In this document: positions 6,562 through 9,761 of the stretch, one piece after another
Layout of the letters: each line of letters starts with the position of its first letter
Position numbering within the stretch: position 1 is the first letter of the stretch
DNA from: Deltaproteobacteria bacterium
GTDB lineage: Bacteria; Desulfobacterota; Syntrophia; Syntrophales; JAAYKM01
DNA length: 9,761 bases
Direction of reading: 5' to 3'
Assembly: GCA_019136935.1 (NCBI GenBank)
Contig: JAGVTI010000335.1
Location: 1-9,761, forward strand
Translations under genes and position numbers: made by a program
The notes under the pieces: generated by a model
Seen by the model: the letters and a program-made list of their open reading frames with translations, nothing else
Told to the model about the DNA's origin: nothing
Databases searched by the model: none

Positions 6562-6915
6562 CTATTGACCATATTGATGCTTCTGCAGTTGTATGATCTG
6601 CATTTCCAACTGCTGCACCCTCTGTTCCAGACGCCACTGATACTGCGGCTGTCTTTCCTGCAGTCCCGACCGACGCATTTGCAGGCCGAGATATTCCACG
6701 GTCTGTTTCAACTGCCGCATCTCCTCTTCCAGATCCGTGACGCGCCTTTGCATCTGCTCCATTTCCTGGCGCATGGCCTCGGCGCCGGGAGGAATGGCCT
6801 GGCGGGAAGATGCGGCCGCCGTTGCCGAACCGGAGAACCCCTCCCCGGCAAACCCCGGCTGAGGCACCACGGCGAACACCACCGCCACAACGATCACACT
6901 CAATATTTTTCTCAT
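6562..6915 (-). CDS. Small secreted coiled-coil protein
   Basis: 117 residues from the ATG at 6915, chosen over an upstream start because GGGAGGG lies just before it and a typical signal peptide begins there (MRKILSVIVVAVVFAVV, likely cut after residue 23, GFA|GE). The mature protein has an Ala/Ser-rich stretch (about 28-48) and then a heptad-rich coiled coil from about residue 52 to 112, with Gln, Glu, Arg and Leu dominating (MEQMQRRVTDLEEEMRQL). It ends in HQYGQ. It is probably a periplasmic oligomerising protein resembling the coiled-coil starts of some outer-membrane proteins, but no barrel or other domain follows. No partner gene is evident; it is divergent from the zinc-finger gene at 7160 and convergent with the gene ending at 6490. 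Confidence 0.8.
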   Translation of the reverse strand: MRKILSVIVVAVVFAVVPQPGFAGEGFSGSATAAASSRQAIPPGAEAMRQEMEQMQRRVTDLEEEMRQLKQTVEYLGLQMRRSGLQERQPQYQWRLEQRVQQLEMQIIQLQKHQYGQ

Positions 6916-7048
6916 AGTCCCTCCCCGCCTGAACACCGGGCCGCTGACAATCCGATGAACCTACGTTATACGCCTGTCTCTTAATTTAACGATAACTTCA
7001 CCAACCCTTCATCCATTCTGAACCTTTGTTTTGTAGGTATCCAGCAAA

Positions 7049-7102
7049 TTTTGACGGCCTCGTAAAAAGTCAAAACACGCTTCGGATGCCATTCTGAATG
7101 GC
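7049..7102. repeat. Cluster of inverted repeats in a divergent spacer
   Basis: TTTTGAC (7049-7055) and GTCAAAA (7069-7075) form a perfect 7-bp inverted repeat around GGCCTCGTAAAAA; this is followed by GCCATT-ctg-AATGGC (7088-7102), a perfect 6-bp stem. The core GACGGCCTCGTAAAAAGTC is, from memory, a motif seen in many copies in deltaproteobacterial spacers, so this may be a small dispersed repeat. A nearby 10-bp direct repeat CCATTCTGAA occurs at 7013 and 7089. Confidence 0.5.
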
Positions 7103-7139
7103 CTGGTTCGGTCCTATCCGGACTGCAAACCAAAATTCA

Positions 7140-7156
7140 TTGAACAGGGGGTTCAA
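7140..7156 (+). promoter_or_regulatory. Hairpin that holds the ribosome binding site of the DksA/TraR-like gene in its loop
   Basis: TTGAAC (7140-7145) and GTTCAA (7151-7156) form a perfect 6-bp stem around the loop AGGGG (7146-7150). The Shine-Dalgarno-like AGGGGG occupies the loop and the first stem base, and the ATG follows three bases after the stem. This would let temperature or an RNA-binding protein affect translation; that part is inference. Confidence 0.45.
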
Positions 7157-7159
7157 GAT

Positions 7160-7543
7160 ATGAAACGGGAGAAGAAAGTTGATTTCAAGTCTCTCTTGGT
7201 CACCAACCTTCATAAACTGCAATTGTCCGCCAGGAGGAAATTCCTGGAATTGAAACAAAGCGATTCCCAATTGCCGACGGATCCTCTGGACCGTTCTTCC
7301 CTCGAAACGAACCAGAGCATGGCGTTCATGATTCACGACCGGGAAAGACTGGCGATGCGGGAAATCGAAAACGCCCTGTCGAAAATCGATCAGGGCGTTT
7401 TCGGAATCTGCGAAATATGCGGCTGCGAAATCGGGAAAGAGCGCCTCCGCGTCTCCCCGGCCAGCCGCCTGTGTGTCCGCTGCCAGGAAAGGCTGGAGAG
7501 GGAAGAGAAAACAAGACGCTTCATCCCGGCCAATGCCGTATGA
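7160..7543 (+). CDS. DksA/TraR-family zinc-finger regulator
   Basis: 127-residue DksA/TraR family protein, of the type that enters the RNA polymerase secondary channel and alters transcription initiation, in DksA together with ppGpp. The zinc finger is complete: Cys84-x2-Cys87, 17 residues, Cys105-x2-Cys108, with the usual QGVFGICEICG and RLRVSPASRLCVRCQ context. An N-terminal helical hairpin (about 8-75) carries DPLDRS at 41-46, close to the DxxDxA tip of DksA (Ser46 replaces Ala). It is shorter than E. coli DksA (151 residues), so a DksA paralogue is a safer name than DksA itself. It is monocistronic, with a probable terminator at 7577-7600. The only ribosome binding site lies in the loop of a hairpin just upstream of the ATG. 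Confidence 0.9.
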   Translation: MKREKKVDFKSLLVTNLHKLQLSARRKFLELKQSDSQLPTDPLDRSSLETNQSMAFMIHDRERLAMREIENALSKIDQGVFGICEICGCEIGKERLRVSPASRLCVRCQERLEREEKTRRFIPANAV

Positions 7544-7576
7544 CAGGAAACCGCCGATTTAAATCCCTCGGCGCAT

Positions 7577-7600
7577 TCAGGCGGACGATCCTGATTTTTT
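7577..7600 (+). terminator. Probable factor-independent terminator of the zinc-finger gene
   Basis: TCAGG (7577-7581), an 8-base loop, CCTGA (7590-7594) and then six T (7595-7600). The stem is only 5 bp, so it is modest, but position between convergent genes fits. The T run overlaps the stop codon of the - strand lipoprotein gene. Confidence 0.45.
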
Positions 7601-8202
7601 CAAGTTTTGGTGCCGGCGGAGGCCGTCGTAATCCCCAAAAGTCCCATGGTCTCTGTTGCTTTCGCTTTCACCGAGTTCGCCATGGAAACGGCCTCGGCAA
7701 AGTTCCCGGTCTTGAAGTTTTCAAGGGCCTTGGTCCATTCCTCCTTGACGCCGGCGAATGAGGCCTTGGCTTGTTCAAACTTCTCGGCGGACAGGTCGGC
7801 CGGCAGCTTTATCGACTTGGAAAGACGGTCCACTTTACCCTGGATCGCTGCCAGCATACCGGGGATGCCCTGACTGAGTTCCTCCCAATTTTTCTTCAGT
7901 TCGTCCTTTTTGGCCATCGCGGCGTCAAGCACCTTTTTCGCCTGAGCGGCAAGCGATTGAGCCTCGGTAACGACAGCCTTGTACTCACCCTTTGCGAGCT
8001 TTTCTTTCACTGCGGCCAGCGCACTGTCCAGCCCCGCCATCTGATCCGGAACGTACTTTTCCGCTTCCGCCCTGGTCGCGTTGATTGCCTCTTCGGCAGA
8101 CTTGAGCGCCAGCTCCGCAGGCCCCTTCTGCCCGGCACAAGCCACGAACATCATCATGCCGGCAAACAGCGTGACGGCCCATAAAACGGCTTTCACCTTC
8201 AT
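7600..8202 (-). CDS. Alanine/lysine-rich lipoprotein, DUF4398-like helical repeats
   Basis: 200 residues from the ATG at 8202, which has GGGAG upstream and opens a lipoprotein signal (MKVKAVLWAVTLFAGMMMFVAC), with lipidation expected at Cys22; the frame stays open further upstream but without signal-like sequence. The mature protein is all helical and rich in Ala, Lys and Glu. Residues 30-90 match the DUF4398 style (AINATRAEAEKYVP, then LAKGEYKAVVTEAQ), an arrangement of Ala-spaced helices with a GxYxxA step. Residues 145-190 repeat it loosely (AKASFAGVKEEW, TGNFAEAVSMA). Such lipoproteins sit at the inner face of the outer membrane; the function is unknown. It is convergent with the zinc-finger gene and appears to be transcribed alone. 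Confidence 0.82.
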   Translation of the reverse strand: MKVKAVLWAVTLFAGMMMFVACAGQKGPAELALKSAEEAINATRAEAEKYVPDQMAGLDSALAAVKEKLAKGEYKAVVTEAQSLAAQAKKVLDAAMAKKDELKKNWEELSQGIPGMLAAIQGKVDRLSKSIKLPADLSAEKFEQAKASFAGVKEEWTKALENFKTGNFAEAVSMANSVKAKATETMGLLGITTASAGTKT

Positions 8203-8912
8203 GAGTTTCTCCCTTCGTCTTTTTTCAGATCCACCGTCGGGTCCGCCTCCCGGCAACAACCGATATGGCTCCGCGTAACCCCATTCCCGCACAGACCCGG
8301 ATTCGGCTCATCTTTCGGTTAATTCTCTCCGTTTCCCGATCAGTCCCTTGATTTTCCACAGGACCATCCGTTGTACGATTTTCCTATCCCGATCCCCGCC
8401 TGCAAGGAACCGGTTTCCCTCTCCTTCACCTCCCTTCCATTTCAATTCTCTCACAGCCGGCACGGTCTTTTTTACGTGACAACCGCTTCGATATCCTCTC
8501 AAGACACGCAAGCCTTGGCAACACCGTTCATTTGCAAGAACCTTGTAAATTTTCATCCCGGAATGCGCCGCCGCACTGCGCGGGCTCACCCGTTCCCCCT
8601 CCTGCTGAACCTGAACCCCCTTATCCCTTGTTCCGGCATACCGTGGATAAAGGCCCGGAAATCGGGAAACAGTCTGCAACGTCTCGATAAGTTTGGTATT
8701 ATAAACCCATTCCGGAACATTGAAAAGAGGAAAGCCCGTCTCTGCTTGTCCCTGTGCACGAGGCTGTTTCCGAATCGGAAGCACCGAAGCTTCAACGAGT
8801 GTGTACACTGCGAGCAGGATCCGAAAGGAGGGGGATGAACCAGCGTTCCCGCCCGGAAATGGAAAGGAACGGCAGAAAGTCTCGTACCAAACCGGTCACT
8901 TCAACCCCGTTT
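8203..8912. other. About 700 bp without a convincing gene
   Basis: Open frames exist on both strands but have no good ribosome binding site, no recognisable domain and no codon bias like the neighbours. The 5' leader of the lipoprotein gene contains a pair CGGGTC (8238-8243) and GACCCG (8294-8299) enclosing about 50 bases that can fold further. Three short palindromes cluster at 8768-8809: TTCCGA-a-TCGGAA (8768-8780), GAAGCTTC (8786-8793) and AGTGT-gt-ACACT (8798-8809). A TATAAT on the - strand (8699-8704) has no convincing -35. The stretch next to 8913 may be debris from whatever truncated the sensor kinase gene. Confidence 0.5.
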
Positions 8913-8954
8913 TCAAACGGTCCCGCTGTTTTTCCCTGCACCCGCAATACGTGA
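8835..8954 (+). CDS. Candidate small basic ORF (39 codons)
   Basis: ATG at 8835 follows AAAGGAGG (8824-8831), though the spacing is short (about 3 bases). It encodes a 39-residue Arg/Lys/Pro-rich peptide starting MNQRSRPEMERNGRKSRTK and ending CTRNT, with no membrane segment. The 3' end runs antisense over the end of the truncated sensor gene. No family recognised; the good Shine-Dalgarno and the palindrome cluster just upstream are the only support. Confidence 0.2.
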   Translation: MNQRSRPEMERNGRKSRTKPVTSTPFSNGPAVFPCTRNT

Positions 8955-9503
8955 ACAAATTTTCCGGGAGAAGACAAAGGACAGGATCAGCGAGGGAATC
9001 GCGATGATGTAGAGCGTACTATACAAGGCCCGGTTGAGATGATCGATCGATTTTCTGACCACGACCAGAGGACGGGCCAGTCGGATGTAACCCTTTATGC
9101 CGCCATTCTCCTTGATCGGCACGGCCACATAGAGCATGCTTTCCTGAAGCGTCGTGCTGAAACGGGCGGCTTTACCCCGCCCCTCGTTCTTCGCCTGGAC
9201 AATTTCCGGACGTTTCAAATGGTTGTCCATCCTGTCCTGGTCGCCATCGGATTCCACCAGGACACGACCGGCCGCATCGATCATCGTGATCCTGACGTTC
9301 AATTCCCCGGATAGTTCATGCACCTCGCCCTCGATTTTTTCACGCGGCATCAAGGTCATCATCCGGGCCATACCGGACATTTCCTCTTCGATGCCGCCGG
9401 TCATAAGCCGGTTGATTTTCGGCATGAGGAAGAAATCGAGAACCGCGATCGTCAGCAGGATCAGGATTAAATACGATGAAAATATTTTCAGGAAAATCTT
9501 CAT
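8913..9503 (-). pseudogene. Truncated PhoR-like sensor histidine kinase (sensor part only)
   Basis: 196 residues: short cytoplasmic start, membrane helix 1 (about 7-27), a periplasmic sensor domain (28-160), membrane helix 2 (about 161-178) and then only 18 more residues. The sensor has the small Cache-like pattern of PhoR-type kinases (LKRPEIVQAKNEGRGKAARF, then LQESMLYVAVPI and GYIRLARPL). FSRKI at 178-182 is where a HAMP linker, HisKA and ATPase domain should follow; instead the frame runs through CSRIAGAGKNSGTV to a stop. I found no HAMP, His-box or ATP-binding motif in other frames nearby, so a deletion is more likely than a single frameshift. The start is supported by AGGAG 8 bases upstream. 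A free-standing sensor protein is the alternative. Confidence 0.75.
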
Positions 9504-9547
9504 GAGGGGGACTCCTTTCTCCCTGCAAAGGGATTAAGCCGGTATTG

Positions 9548-9577
9548 AAAAAACCTTGCCTGGGTTACCGTTCAGGC
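9548..9577 (-). terminator. Possible terminator or leader attenuator upstream of the sensor gene
   Basis: Read on the - strand: GCCTG (9577-9573), a 10-base loop, CAGGC (9562-9558), AAGG and six T (9553-9548). It could end transcription arriving from upstream or attenuate the sensor gene, whose ATG is 45 bases on. The stem is 5 bp and the T run starts four bases after it, so this is moderate evidence at best. Confidence 0.3.
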
Positions 9578-9580
9578 GAT

Positions 9581-9594
9581 CCGGGTTGACCCGG
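9581..9594. promoter_or_regulatory. 14-bp palindrome, possible operator
   Basis: CCGGGT-tg-ACCCGG is perfectly symmetric with 6-bp arms and lies in the spacer between the - strand sensor gene and a putative + strand gene outside the window. It may be a protein-binding site or, with the hairpin next to it, part of a structured leader. Confidence 0.35.
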
Positions 9595-9666
9595 TTTCAG
9601 CGCAAACATTTGTAAAACGATACCTGATTATTCTGAAATTGAAATAGTGAAGATCTTTTTCGGCAA

Positions 9667-9699
9667 TGTTACGAATCTGTTAAATTTTCGTTAAGTTGC
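9667..9699. promoter_or_regulatory. Three 11-bp direct repeats, OmpR/PhoB-family type binding site
   Basis: Units TGTTACGAATC (9667), TGTTAAATTTT (9678) and CGTTAAGTTGC (9689) share GTTA at exactly 11-bp spacing. Winged-helix response regulators such as PhoB bind head-to-tail 11-bp units of TGTCA-like sequence. The repeats end 10 bases before a TTGACT -35 box on the + strand, where an activator would sit. Confidence 0.5.
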
Positions 9700-9709
9700 G
9701 GATCCGGGA

Positions 9710-9740
9710 TTGACTTGCGGTGATGGAAGGATGATAAGAT
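9710..9740 (+). promoter_or_regulatory. Candidate promoter for a gene beyond the right edge
   Basis: TTGACT (9710-9715) and TAAGAT (9735-9740) are separated by 19 bases, slightly long. A GGAGG (9754-9758) at the end of the window would be the ribosome binding site of a + strand gene starting just outside. The 11-bp direct repeats lie immediately upstream. Confidence 0.45.
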
Positions 9741-9761
9741 ATCCGTGCTTGCCGGAGGATA

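Noticed and set aside
8203..8310. Cyclic-di-GMP (GEMM) riboswitch in the lipoprotein leader
   Set aside because: A GGGTTAC stretch is present but the conserved GGGACGCAAAGCC core and partner helix are missing.
8308..8808. 166-codon - strand open frame in the spacer between lipoprotein and sensor genes
   Set aside because: It starts with GTG without a proper ribosome binding site, shows no domain or codon bias, and competes with a + strand frame of similar length (8371-8838); both look like chance frames.
1..9761. tRNA, rRNA, CRISPR array or insertion sequence
   Set aside because: No cloverleaf or rRNA signature, no regularly spaced repeats with unique spacers, and no transposase or terminal inverted repeats of IS type were seen.

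Overview
The window looks like a chromosomal segment from an anaerobic bacterium, most likely a Desulfobacterota (Deltaproteobacteria-type) sulfate reducer or syntroph. This is inferred from an Ech-type energy-converting hydrogenase operon, a DksA/TraR-type zinc-finger protein, a DUF4398-like lipoprotein and a PhoR-like sensor fragment, in moderately GC-rich DNA. No taxonomic marker gene is present, so the assignment is soft.

Region 1 (1-5531, all + strand) is one tightly packed operon. It holds the 3' part of echA, then echB, echC, echD, echE and echF: the six-subunit membrane-bound group 4 [NiFe] hydrogenase that couples ferredoxin oxidation and H2 formation to ion translocation. Genes are 1-5 nt apart or overlap. 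Two maturation genes follow with no gap: a divergent hypA whose first zinc CxxC has lost a cysteine, and an unusual gene encoding a HypC domain fused in frame to a complete HydE-type radical SAM enzyme. HypC is a [NiFe] iron-carrier chaperone, whereas HydE is a [FeFe]-hydrogenase H-cluster maturase. Finding them in one polypeptide behind a [NiFe] hydrogenase is the most striking feature of the window. The HypC domain has also replaced the conserved iron-site histidine with glutamine.

Region 2 (5532-6561) is a 386-bp gene-poor spacer with hairpins, a possible gene remnant and a candidate promoter, followed by a membrane-anchored protein of unknown function containing a 39-bp tandem repeat.

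Region 3 (6562-8202) has a secreted coiled-coil protein on the - strand, a divergent + strand DksA/TraR-like zinc-finger regulator preceded by several inverted repeats (one places its Shine-Dalgarno sequence in a hairpin loop), and a convergent alanine-rich lipoprotein on the - strand.

Region 4 (8203-9761) is about 700 bp without a convincing gene, then a - strand sensor-kinase N-terminus that breaks off just after its second membrane helix and lacks all kinase domains. Upstream of it lie a possible - strand terminator or attenuator, a palindrome, three 11-bp direct repeats of the kind bound by OmpR/PhoB-family regulators, and a + strand promoter with a Shine-Dalgarno sequence at the window edge pointing to a gene beyond it.
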